From contig CADEGD010000008.1 in the NCBI GenBank assembly GCA_902826795.1, forward strand, positions 46,259-103,092: DNA of 56,834 bases, in the 5' to 3' direction. This document shows positions 1-7,541 of this stretch, piece by piece. Origin of the DNA: an uncultured Acidobacteriota bacterium. GTDB taxonomy: Bacteria; Acidobacteriota; Blastocatellia; Pyrinomonadales; Pyrinomonadaceae. The translations under genes and the position numbers were made by a program. The notes under the pieces are model-generated. The model was not told the origin of the DNA and made no database searches. It worked only from the letters and a program-made list of their open reading frames with translations. Each line of letters begins with the position of its first letter. Positions within the stretch are counted from its first letter, which is position 1.

Positions 1-2
1 GC

Positions 3-155
3 GGCAGCGTCGTCTCGGCATCTGCCGTGAGTGGTCACCCACTTCTTCGTGCGGCCGCTGTTCAGGCAGCCCGCGGAGCCCGGTTCAGCCCGACGATGCT
101 TTCAGGCCAAGCGGTAAAAGTTTCGGGTGTGATCACCTATAACTTTGTCCCATAG
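3..155 (+). CDS. TonB C-terminal domain, 3' end only
   Basis: This is the last 50 codons of a protein whose start lies before the window. The readable C-terminus (ASAVSGHPLLRAAAVQAARG, then a VSGVITYNFVP ending) matches the conserved end of TonB-family energy transducers, where the final beta strands contact outer-membrane receptors. It lies just upstream of exbB and two exbD genes, its expected partners in transmitting proton motive force to the outer membrane. A hairpin between it and exbB may separate the two transcripts. The N-terminal membrane anchor and proline-rich linker cannot be seen. Confidence 0.8.
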   Translation, partial: GSVVSASAVSGHPLLRAAAVQAARGARFSPTMLSGQAVKVSGVITYNFVP

Positions 156-166
156 TTTACGGGATT

Positions 167-193
167 GAGAGGCTCCTTGATTGGGAGCCTCTC
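167..193 (+). terminator. strong hairpin after tonB
   Basis: A perfect 10-bp stem (GAGAGGCTCC / GGAGCCTCTC) with a 7-nt loop lies 11 bases after the tonB stop. No clear T-run follows, so it could be a partial terminator or an mRNA-processing/stability hairpin between tonB and exbB. Confidence 0.5.
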
Positions 194-260
194 ACGCTAT
201 TCGTTTGAGTAGCCTTTCGCAATATTAAAGACATTTTCGATTTTCTTTGGAGGAAAAACC

Positions 261-1001
261 ATGACTTTTTTTGCTAGCCTTTTGGGCTTGTTGATGTTCT
301 TCGCAGAGGGCGGTACCAAGATCTCGTTCGGTATTTACGATATCGCGAAGAGTCTTACGATCCCGGGCTGGATCGTGATCATTATTCTTCTGATCGAATC
401 AGTTTATCTGATCGCGGTCGGCATCGAACGCTGGCTGACTTACAACAAAGCGCGTCAGCAATCGCGTGCCTATGCACCCAAAGTTGCACAAGCTCTCAAG
501 AACAGCAACATCGATGAGGCTATTGCGATCAGCGACAAACACAAGGATTCACACCTTGCGATGGTCGTTTCGTCGGGCTTGAAGGAATTCAGCGCCCATC
601 AGGGTAACAGCGACATTTCCGCCGATGAAATGGAAGCTTCGAAGCGTGCTCTCGATCGAGCCATTGCGGTTAAGACCGCTGAGCTCAAGCGTGGCCTGTC
701 CGGACTTGCAACCGTTGGTTCGACCGCTCCGTTCGTTGGGCTGTTCGGAACCGTTGTAGGTATTATAGGTGCGTTCGTTGCTCTTGCTCAGGCTGAAAAC
801 GCCGGTATCGGCGCCGTTGGGGCCGCTATCGCTGAAGCGCTAGTCGCTACCGCTTTCGGTATCGCCGTGGCCGTTCCCGCTGTGCTACTGTTCAACTACT
901 TCACGAATAAGGTCACGAGTTTTGGCGTGGAAATGGAAAATTCGGCTTCAGAATTGGTCGACTATTTCATCAAACAGCGAACGAAAGCTCTCAAGGGCTA
1001 A
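261..1001 (+). CDS. exbB: ExbB/TolQ proton channel protein
   Basis: Inner-membrane proton-channel subunit of the MotA/TolQ/ExbB family, 246 residues. Hydrophobic segments lie near residues 33-54, 150-175 and 185-212. The conserved core GSTAPFVGLFGTVVGIIGAF and the following AIAEALVATAFGIAVAVPA helix are diagnostic of the family. A clear ribosome site (GGAGG, ending 7 bases before the ATG) supports the start. It is followed by two exbD genes, and together with the TonB upstream this is a complete TonB-energising module. The two-ExbD arrangement also fits a gliding or Tol-like motor, so the exact role (nutrient uptake or envelope maintenance) is not fixed by sequence. Confidence 0.92.
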   Translation: MTFFASLLGLLMFFAEGGTKISFGIYDIAKSLTIPGWIVIIILLIESVYLIAVGIERWLTYNKARQQSRAYAPKVAQALKNSNIDEAIAISDKHKDSHLAMVVSSGLKEFSAHQGNSDISADEMEASKRALDRAIAVKTAELKRGLSGLATVGSTAPFVGLFGTVVGIIGAFVALAQAENAGIGAVGAAIAEALVATAFGIAVAVPAVLLFNYFTNKVTSFGVEMENSASELVDYFIKQRTKALKG

Positions 1002-1040
1002 GTAGACCGAGTTTAGATTTTAGAAGGGAGAATTATTGCC

Positions 1041-1484
1041 ATGGGCGCAAAAGTCGGTGGAACCGATGAATACAACTCGGAAATCAACGTGACCCCAATG
1101 GTGGATGTCATGCTGGTGTTGCTGATCATTTTTATGATCGTAACACCTCTGCTCCAGCAAGGTGTCACCGTTAACTACCCGAGGGAAATGAATTCGCCTG
1201 AAGAGGACGGAGAGATCACGAAAGATACTTCCGTCGTTATCTCGATCCCCGATAATAACAACTTCTATGTCGGCAAGGAGCAGTATCCGATCGACGGGCT
1301 CGGCGAAAAGATCAAGACGATGATGCGGGATAAAGCACCCGATAAGCGCATCGTGTATATCAAGAGCGGAGTAGATGTCGAATATGGAACGGTCGTGAAG
1401 GCGATCGATACCATCCGTAAACAAGATATCGATAAGATCGGACTTGTCGCCGATAAGAAGAAAGGGGGAGCCGAGGCGAATTGA
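1041..1484 (+). CDS. exbD: ExbD/TolR biopolymer transport protein (first copy)
   Basis: A 147-residue ExbD/TolR protein: a short cytoplasmic start, one membrane helix (MVDVMLVLLIIFMIVTPLL, about residues 19-40) and a periplasmic domain. The motif NVTPMVDVMLVLL contains the membrane aspartate that carries protons in this family. It lies 39 bases after exbB with a GGGAG ribosome site and is part of the same operon. The C-terminal part (YIKSGVDVEYGTVVKAIDTI) is the usual ExbD periplasmic fold. Confidence 0.92.
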   Translation: MGAKVGGTDEYNSEINVTPMVDVMLVLLIIFMIVTPLLQQGVTVNYPREMNSPEEDGEITKDTSVVISIPDNNNFYVGKEQYPIDGLGEKIKTMMRDKAPDKRIVYIKSGVDVEYGTVVKAIDTIRKQDIDKIGLVADKKKGGAEAN

Positions 1485-1531
1485 TCTCGCGGGCCGCGGC
1501 TTAGGCCTGCGGCTCAAGGACAAGGAAAGTT

Positions 1532-2011
1532 ATGGGAATGTCATCAGGGGGTGGATCAGGTGAAGCCACCCCAAATATTAACGTAACACCGTTGATCGAC
1601 GTGCTTCTTGTACTGCTGATCATTTTTATGGTCATCACGCCGGTCAAACCGAGTAAGTTTGAAGCGAAAGTTCCGGCAGAACCTAAGAATCAGCAGAATC
1701 TTGAAGTTAAGCCCAACCCGTTAACCCTGGTGGTCGCTATCAATGGCGGCACGAAGGGAATCACGTTAAACAACACCGCCGCTGGCGATGTGAGTGATGC
1801 TTCAGCTTTGACTGCTCAATTGCAGGACATATTTAAAACTCGCGAAGCGAACGGGGTGTTTAGGGAAAACACGAATGAGATCGAAAAGACGATCTTTATC
1901 AAATCTCCTACATCTGTTAGGTATGGAGATGTGGTCAAGGTGATCGATGCCGCTAAGCTTGCGGGTGCGTCACCGATCGGACTTCAGATCGACGACCTTA
2001 GTGCAAACTGA
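1532..2011 (+). CDS. exbD: ExbD/TolR biopolymer transport protein (second copy)
   Basis: A second ExbD-type protein (159 residues), 47 bases after the first. It has the same NVTPLIDVLLVLLIIFMVIT helix with the key aspartate, but a longer periplasmic region and a different N-terminus (glycine/serine-rich), so it is a diverged paralogue rather than a recent duplicate. Two ExbD paralogues after one ExbB are common in Acidobacteria and Bacteroidota and may form a heteromeric periplasmic dimer with one ExbB pentamer. Confidence 0.92.
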   Translation: MGMSSGGGSGEATPNINVTPLIDVLLVLLIIFMVITPVKPSKFEAKVPAEPKNQQNLEVKPNPLTLVVAINGGTKGITLNNTAAGDVSDASALTAQLQDIFKTREANGVFRENTNEIEKTIFIKSPTSVRYGDVVKVIDAAKLAGASPIGLQIDDLSAN

Positions 2012-2082
2012 ACAAATCTGGCGAGAGATGGCGGTTCGTTATATTCGACGGGCCGCCTGTCGCCAAAACCGGAGTCTACATA

Positions 2083-3054
2083 ATGAGATTGTCTCGTTTG
2101 GGGTTATTATTTTTGATCGCCGCAAGTGTGCTCGTCGGTTCGAGTTGCGGTTATTACAGCCGGATCATGTCGCGTAAAGATCTTGTTGACGGATCCATGG
2201 CATATCGAGAACGAAAGTTCGCTGAGGCGGAGCAGTTGTTCCGCAAGGCGGCCAGTCGCGATCCGCAGGGCACCACCGTTGAAGGTAAGACTGCCCAAGT
2301 CTTTCTCGCCCGTACTCTTCATTCGCGCTTTATTGGAGATCGCCGGAATACCGCATTAGCGGAGTCGGCAATTTCTGAGTACCAGAAGGCTCTCACCGTG
2401 AATCCGAATGACCAAAGCTCGTACAAAGCGGTTGCAAGTCTTTACGAAAATCTTCAGAAGCCCGACGATTGGCAGAAATGGGTTACTGAGCGGTCTACCA
2501 ACGCCACAATAGAACCCCAGTACCGGGCTGAAGCTCTGACCGCTCTAGCCGCGAAGCAGAATACGTGCGCTAACGACGTAAGCGATACTGAGGCGACCAA
2601 AAAGACCGTTAAGGGTGCTGATGGGAAAGAGATCTACCAGTTCGTCAAGCCAGCAGATCAGGCCGCGTTCGACAAAATGAAAGGCTGTGTTGCAAAGGGT
2701 CAGGAACTGATCGGGCAGGCTGTGGCCGTCGAGCCCGACTCCGTAAAGAACGCCAAATCGGCTGACCTTAAATCGCTGACCGACGAACAGCTCAAGCAGC
2801 TTTTGGACTCGGTAAAGATCTTCGAGTCGGCTCGGTCTTACCGAGCCAGCATAACGATACAGGCTTCTCGCCTCGCTGAGATGGAAGGTCGAACTGCTGA
2901 CCGCGACAAGCTTAAGGCTGATGCGGACAATTATCGTAAGGCATATACAGACCTCAGCGAAGTTAACAGGAACATTCAGAGCGAGGTTGATGCTCGCGTG
3001 GCAGCTGCTGAAGCGGCCGCTAACGCGAATGCTAATGCAAACGCGGCTAAGTAG
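2083..3054 (+). CDS. TPR-repeat secreted or lipid-anchored protein
   Basis: A 323-residue exported protein. The N-terminus has a hydrophobic signal (LGLLFLIAASVLVGSSCGYY); the cysteine could be lipid-modified, although glycine at -3 is not a classical lipobox. TPR-like helices follow (YRERKFAEAEQLFRKAASRD about residues 42-61; AISEYQKALTVNPNDQSSYK about 98-118). The C-terminus ends in an Ala/Asn low-complexity tail (about 310-323). It follows exbD by 71 bases and is closed by a terminator, so it is probably the last gene of the ton operon. Specific function is unknown; TPR proteins usually act as assembly scaffolds. Confidence 0.8.
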   Translation: MRLSRLGLLFLIAASVLVGSSCGYYSRIMSRKDLVDGSMAYRERKFAEAEQLFRKAASRDPQGTTVEGKTAQVFLARTLHSRFIGDRRNTALAESAISEYQKALTVNPNDQSSYKAVASLYENLQKPDDWQKWVTERSTNATIEPQYRAEALTALAAKQNTCANDVSDTEATKKTVKGADGKEIYQFVKPADQAAFDKMKGCVAKGQELIGQAVAVEPDSVKNAKSADLKSLTDEQLKQLLDSVKIFESARSYRASITIQASRLAEMEGRTADRDKLKADADNYRKAYTDLSEVNRNIQSEVDARVAAAEAAANANANANAAK

Positions 3055-3079
3055 CTTTTAGCTTCATCCAGATCGAATC

Positions 3080-3114
3080 GCGATGCTCGTTGTTATGGCG
3101 GGCATCGCTTTTCT
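3080..3114 (+). terminator. rho-independent terminator
   Basis: A 10-bp stem (GCGATGCTCG / CGGGCATCGC, one G-T pair) followed by TTTTCT, 25 bases after the TPR-gene stop. It closes the ton operon before rel. Confidence 0.8.
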
Positions 3115-3163
3115 CTATCGGTACCTATGGCTGGTTGAGTAGAATATAGTTAAGTTAAGATAG

Positions 3164-5371
3164 ATGATCCGCATCGAAGACATCATCGAAAAGGTCGAAA
3201 GAAACCGTACGGAGCCTGACATTGAGTTGATCCGTAGGGCGTATCTGTTTTCGGCTCTACATCACAAAGGCCAAAAGCGAGCATCTGGCGAGCCATACCT
3301 GGTTCATCCGCTTGAGGTCGCAGACATTCTGGCCGACATGCGTCTCGATGAAGTCAGCGTTTCGACAGGTCTTTTGCACGATGTGGTCGAAGACACCCTC
3401 GTCGACCTCGATACCATTCGAAACTATTTTGGTGATGAGATAACTCTGCTAGTCGACGGCCTGACGAAGATCGCGCATATAAGCAACCTTTCCAAAGAAC
3501 GTCAACAAGCAGAGAACGTTCGAAAAATGGTACTGGCGATGATCACGGACGTTCGTGTCGTGCTCGTTAAGCTTGCTGACCGTCTTCACAACATGCGCAC
3601 GATGCAGTTTCTCAAGCCAGAGAAGCGAGCACGTATTTCGCAGGAAACGCTCGATATCTATGCCCCGATCGCCCATCGACTCGGTATGGGTAAGCTTCGA
3701 AGCGAACTTGAGGACCTATCCTTTCAGAACCTTTACCCGGACGAGTATCAGCGGCTTGCAAAAGATGTCGATGCTCGCAGGCCCGAGTTAGAGGCGACCT
3801 TAGAGCGGATCAAAGAGGCGATTACCGAACGTCTTTCAGAGAACGAAGTTCCTGTCGTTGCGATCGAGGGTCGGGTCAAGCGACTGTACTCGCTGTGGAA
3901 AAAGCTGAAAAAGCAGAAGATCGCGATCGAACAGGTCTATGACCTGATCGCGACCCGGATCATCACTCCGAACGACAAAAAGTATTGCTACCTTACCCTC
4001 AGCGTAGTTCACGACATATGGACTCCGGTGCCGGAGCGTTTCAAGGACTGGATAGCTATCCCGCGCGACAACCTGTACCAATCTCTGCACACGTCCGTGA
4101 TCAACGACAGCGGGCAGCCTTTTGAGGTGCAGATCCGGACTGAGGAGATGCATCACGTCGCGGAGGAAGGCGTCGCTGCCCACTGGAAGTACAAAGAGAA
4201 AAAACTTGGAGCGTCCAGTGAAGACGAATCTCTGGATGAGCTTCGCAAGACTGTCGAGAAGCTTCTGCTGCCGCTTGTTGAAGATTCGGAGGGTGACGAA
4301 GACTCTGAGGATTTCATCGAGTCGTTGAAGCTCGATCTTTATCCAAAAGATGTTTATGCATTTACCCCGATGGGTAAGGTGATTCAGCTTCCTCGTGGGG
4401 CGACGCCGATCGATTTCGCTTACGCGATCCACTCTGAGGTGGGAGATAAATGCACTGGGGCTAAGATCAACGGGCGGATCGTTCCGCTAAGGACCGAGCT
4501 TCAAAACGGCGATGTCGTCGAGATCATGACGACGCCCAACTCAAAACCCTCTCGAGACTGGCTTAACTACGTCATTACCGCTAAGGCCCGGAATCGCATC
4601 AGGCACTGGATATCGGAACAGCAGCGGGTCGAATCGGTCGAACTTGGCCGTAAACTCTTAGAGAAAGAAGCGGATCGTTTCAAAGTTTCCCATAAGAAGC
4701 TCATCAACAGCGATGCCGAGATGAAAAGGATCGCGAACGAGTACGGCCTCGGCCGGCCCGAAGATCTGCTGGCGTCGATCGGCTATGGAAAAACGCTGCC
4801 ACGAAACGTTTTAGCGAAGTATTTGGGAGCGGAAAAGTTTGCCGAGCTAGATCCTGATAAGCGCACTGAAACCAAGATCGAGAGCGGTTTAAAGGCGGTC
4901 AAAAAACTGATTGGCTTGGGTGAAGACGCGATCGTGGTAAAGGGCGTCGACAATTTGCTAACCAGTCGTGCCCGGTGCTGCAATCCGCTTCGTGGTGAAG
5001 ACATAGTCGGGTATATCTCGCTCGGAAAGGGCATTGTCGTTCACAACAAACGGTGTAAAAATGTGCGGCAATTGATGGTCAATCGAGACCGCATCGTTGA
5101 AGTTGAATGGGCAAAATCCGAGAAGGAAGAGATCCAATCCGTTTCGATCTTGGTCACTACCGAGAATAGGACCGGAATGCTCGCCGGCATTACAAACGCG
5201 ATCGCTGAGATCAAGACTGGCATACGCGACGCCAGGGCAAAAGTCTCGAGAGACGACACAGGATTTATTGAGGTTACCGTAGAGGTTTACGACAAGAAGC
5301 ATCTGGACCGTGTGCTTACTTCAATCGGGAATGTTCCCGGCGTGATCGATGTCGAACGGTCAAATATTTAG
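3164..5371 (+). CDS. rel: bifunctional (p)ppGpp synthetase/hydrolase, RelA/SpoT family
   Basis: A long RSH stringent-response enzyme (735 residues) that makes and degrades (p)ppGpp. The hydrolase part carries the metal motif around HHKGQKRASGEPYLVHP (residues 33-49), the HD pair at 72-73 (LLHDVVEDT) and VKLADRLHNMRT. The synthetase domain follows (RVKRLYSLWKKLKKQ through YQSLHTSV, about 240-310). The TGS domain is near 390-455 (DVYAFTPMGKVIQLPRGATP) and an ACT domain occupies the last 75 residues. Intact motifs in both catalytic domains argue for a bifunctional Rel enzyme. It is monocistronic or cotranscribed with ridA 71 bases downstream. Confidence 0.96.
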   Translation: MIRIEDIIEKVERNRTEPDIELIRRAYLFSALHHKGQKRASGEPYLVHPLEVADILADMRLDEVSVSTGLLHDVVEDTLVDLDTIRNYFGDEITLLVDGLTKIAHISNLSKERQQAENVRKMVLAMITDVRVVLVKLADRLHNMRTMQFLKPEKRARISQETLDIYAPIAHRLGMGKLRSELEDLSFQNLYPDEYQRLAKDVDARRPELEATLERIKEAITERLSENEVPVVAIEGRVKRLYSLWKKLKKQKIAIEQVYDLIATRIITPNDKKYCYLTLSVVHDIWTPVPERFKDWIAIPRDNLYQSLHTSVINDSGQPFEVQIRTEEMHHVAEEGVAAHWKYKEKKLGASSEDESLDELRKTVEKLLLPLVEDSEGDEDSEDFIESLKLDLYPKDVYAFTPMGKVIQLPRGATPIDFAYAIHSEVGDKCTGAKINGRIVPLRTELQNGDVVEIMTTPNSKPSRDWLNYVITAKARNRIRHWISEQQRVESVELGRKLLEKEADRFKVSHKKLINSDAEMKRIANEYGLGRPEDLLASIGYGKTLPRNVLAKYLGAEKFAELDPDKRTETKIESGLKAVKKLIGLGEDAIVVKGVDNLLTSRARCCNPLRGEDIVGYISLGKGIVVHNKRCKNVRQLMVNRDRIVEVEWAKSEKEEIQSVSILVTTENRTGMLAGITNAIAEIKTGIRDARAKVSRDDTGFIEVTVEVYDKKHLDRVLTSIGNVPGVIDVERSNI

Positions 5372-5442
5372 CTCCGGACTTTGAAAAGGTCAGCGTCTTT
5401 GCTAACATTTCCCTTTTGCCTTAGTTGCGAGATTAAGAACTG

Positions 5443-5820
5443 ATGAAAGAGATTGTATCGACAGATAAAGCCCCCGGAGCGATAGGGCCTTATTCGCAAG
5501 CCATAAAGGCCGCGGGAATGCTTTTTTGCTCGGGGCAGATACCTATTGACCCGGCTACGGGCGAGTTTGTTCCCGGCGGAGCTTCGGAACAGACCGAGCA
5601 GGTCTTTAAAAATCTCGTCGCGGTATTGAAAGCCGGTGGGGCTAGCCGCGAAGTCGTGGTAAAAACGACCGTTTTTCTCGCGGACGTGGCGGATTTTGCG
5701 GCGCTGCACGATGTATACGCAAAATACTTTGATTCGAACAAGCCGGCTAGAGCTACCGTACAGGCTGCCGGTCTACCTCGCGGTGCGCGCGTTGAAATCG
5801 AGTGTATTGCTCTTGTTTAG
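5443..5820 (+). CDS. ridA: RidA family enamine/imine deaminase
   Basis: A 125-residue Rid/YjgF/UK114 protein, full length for the family. The signature STDKAPGAIGPYSQAIKA at the N-terminus and RATVQAAGLPRGARVEIECI at the C-terminus (with the substrate-binding arginine at RATV) are present. RidA hydrolyses reactive 2-aminoacrylate released by PLP enzymes such as serine/threonine dehydratases; a threonine-dehydratase-like gene is present at 29.3 kb. There is no strong ribosome site, but the start matches family length exactly. Confidence 0.95.
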   Translation: MKEIVSTDKAPGAIGPYSQAIKAAGMLFCSGQIPIDPATGEFVPGGASEQTEQVFKNLVAVLKAGGASREVVVKTTVFLADVADFAALHDVYAKYFDSNKPARATVQAAGLPRGARVEIECIALV

Positions 5821-5840
5821 AGCGGCGTTAGGTACGATTC

Positions 5841-5878
5841 GCAACAAAAAGCCAAACGCCGCAATCGCAGCGTTTGGC
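5841..5878 (-). terminator. terminator of rpmB (possibly bidirectional)
   Basis: A 9-bp perfect stem (GCCAAACGC / GCGTTTGGC, 5851-5859 with 5870-5878). On the minus strand it is followed by TTTTTGTTGC, a typical rho-independent terminator 30 bases after the rpmB stop; it may also stop ridA readthrough. Confidence 0.8.
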
Positions 5879-5907
5879 AACCGTTAAGTTAGTTTGAATC
5901 TCTTAAG

Positions 5908-6102
5908 TTAGGCGGCTTTGACAACCTTGCCCGATTTGATGCAACGGGTGCAAACCTTCATCCGGCCGTTTGCTCCGGTAGGAAGCTGAACGCGGACGGG
6001 TTGCAGATTTGGATTGAACCGGCGCCGCGTTTTGTTGTTAGCGTGTGAAACGTTATTACCAAATTGCGGCCCTTTGCCGCACATGTCGCATCGTTGTGCC
6101 AT
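5908..6102 (-). CDS. rpmB: 50S ribosomal protein bL28
   Basis: A 64-residue ribosomal protein bL28. [20 protein letters not shown], the [12 protein letters not shown] motif and [10 protein letters not shown] are characteristic. Both CxxC pairs (CDMC and CTRC) are kept, so this is the zinc-binding (C+) form. It is transcribed divergently from the PpiC-type lipoprotein gene; the shared upstream region carries two short perfect inverted repeats. Confidence 0.97.
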   Translation of the reverse strand: MAQRCDMCGKGPQFGNNVSHANNKTRRRFNPNLQPVRVQLPTGANGRMKVCTRCIKSGKVVKAA

Positions 6103-6131
6103 AAGTTTAATGCCTCAAAATTACGAGGTAA

Positions 6132-6176
6132 GAGTTTTGAAAAACTCAAAAACAGGATTTATAGCAAATTTGCTAT
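6132..6176. promoter_or_regulatory. two palindromes in the rpmB/ppiC divergent region
   Basis: GAGTTTT-GA-AAAACTC (6132-6147) and the perfect 16-bp palindrome ATAGCAAATTTGCTAT (6161-6176) both lie in the 127-bp gap between the divergent rpmB and PpiC-type genes. They could be operator sites or AT-rich promoter structure. No regulator can be assigned. Confidence 0.35.
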
Positions 6177-6229
6177 CGCATAGTCAAGTAATGAATAGTA
6201 TCGATTTTCTTACAGGAGTTAATTCCATA

Positions 6230-7459
6230 GTGCAGATCTCAAAGAAGTTATCTCTTTTTCTCGTTTTGGCGATGGTTGCCGTATTCGCTGCCGCGTGCGG
6301 CGAAGCTGGTCCGGTTGGCGGTCCGAATGTCGATCTCAATGCGACAGCGGCCACCGTTAACGGCAAGGCCATTACGATGGAAGAGGTGGAAAGGGCCGTC
6401 AAGCAACAGGCTCAAGGCCAGGAAGGCCGTCTTTCACCGCTCGAACTTGCGGGTGCTCGACTTCAGGTTCTTCAGAGCCTCATAGAGCAAGAGGTAATGT
6501 TCCAGAAAGCTGAGAAGGAACAGACGCTTCCTAGCGACGACGAGGTAAATGCGGAGTACAACAAGCGGATGACTGCAACCGGCCTCTCTCGCGAACAATG
6601 GGATGCGAAAATGAAAGAGGTCGGCGAGACCGAAGCTTCTGCTAAGTTAGCAATCAAAAAGGGCTTGGCTATTCAGAAGTTGACTGAAAGGATCACCGGA
6701 AAAGTTGTGGTACCGACCGACAATGAGATCGAGCAGTTTTACAACAGCAATAAAGCAGGATTCAAAAATAAACGAGGTGCTCAGCTTGCAGCGATCGTGA
6801 TCGATCCGCGAGATCTCGGTGAGGGAGATACCACTAAGAACGACATCGAGGCTCAAGCGAAGGCCCGCGAAATCGGAGCCCGCCTTCTTTCGGGGGCCGA
6901 TTTTGCAACCGTTGCACGTGAGAACAGCGAAGACCCAGATACGAAAATGCGTGGCGGCGACTGGAGATATTTTTCCGAGGACGAGATGAAGCAGACGTTT
7001 CCGCAAGGGTTTGCGGAGGCGATTATGCAACTCAACGGCGGTGACATAGTTCGTCAGCTAATTCCGTTCGAAGGTCGCTATCTTATCCTGAAGGTCCAGC
7101 GAAAACTGGAGAAGGATGAGGATCGAACTTTAGATTCACCCGGAGTTCGTGCGGAGGTTAGTGATTATCTAACGAATGCCCGCAAGCAGCTTCTCGCCGC
7201 TTCGTATCAGGCGATGGCAATGAACGAGGCCCGTGTTGTTAATAATCTGGCACAGCGTGTGGTCGAAAATCCGAACGAGTTAAGCGGAGCACGGCCGGCT
7301 CAGCCGGACGCGCCGGCAAATGCGAACGCAAATACCAACACTGCCGGAAATACCGTTACGAACACAAGCTCAAACACTAATACGGCGCCGGTTGTTAACG
7401 CCAATGCTGCTCGGGTAAACGCTAACCGTCCGGCAGCAAACGCGAACGCGAATCGCTAG
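6230..7459 (+). CDS. PpiC/SurA-type peptidyl-prolyl isomerase lipoprotein
   Basis: A periplasmic parvulin-type folding factor of 409 residues. I chose the GTG at 6230 because a GGAG ribosome site lies 11 bases upstream and the protein then begins with an ordinary signal sequence ending at AVFAAACGE, giving a likely lipid-anchored cysteine. A SurA-N-like helical region (about 35-180) precedes one PpiC domain (about 185-300; ARENSEDPDTKMRGGDW and the FAEAIMQLNGGDIVRQL strand). The last 70 residues are an Asn/Ala/Thr low-complexity tail. Upstream in-frame starts would bury the signal peptide, so they are unlikely. Confidence 0.88.
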   Translation: MQISKKLSLFLVLAMVAVFAAACGEAGPVGGPNVDLNATAATVNGKAITMEEVERAVKQQAQGQEGRLSPLELAGARLQVLQSLIEQEVMFQKAEKEQTLPSDDEVNAEYNKRMTATGLSREQWDAKMKEVGETEASAKLAIKKGLAIQKLTERITGKVVVPTDNEIEQFYNSNKAGFKNKRGAQLAAIVIDPRDLGEGDTTKNDIEAQAKAREIGARLLSGADFATVARENSEDPDTKMRGGDWRYFSEDEMKQTFPQGFAEAIMQLNGGDIVRQLIPFEGRYLILKVQRKLEKDEDRTLDSPGVRAEVSDYLTNARKQLLAASYQAMAMNEARVVNNLAQRVVENPNELSGARPAQPDAPANANANTNTAGNTVTNTSSNTNTAPVVNANAARVNANRPAANANANR

Positions 7460-7479
7460 TTGTTGATATCTTTATTTCG

Positions 7480-7525
7480 GCCGGTTTATTTACAGAGCGT
7501 GCTCTGTTATGAACCGGCTCTTTTA
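7480..7525 (+). terminator. terminator after the PpiC-type gene
   Basis: An outer stem GCCGGTT / AACCGGC encloses an inner stem ACAGAGC-GT-GCTCTGT, and TCTTTTATTC follows. It lies 20 bases after the stop codon. Confidence 0.75.
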
Positions 7526-7541
7526 TTCTCTCTAATCGATA

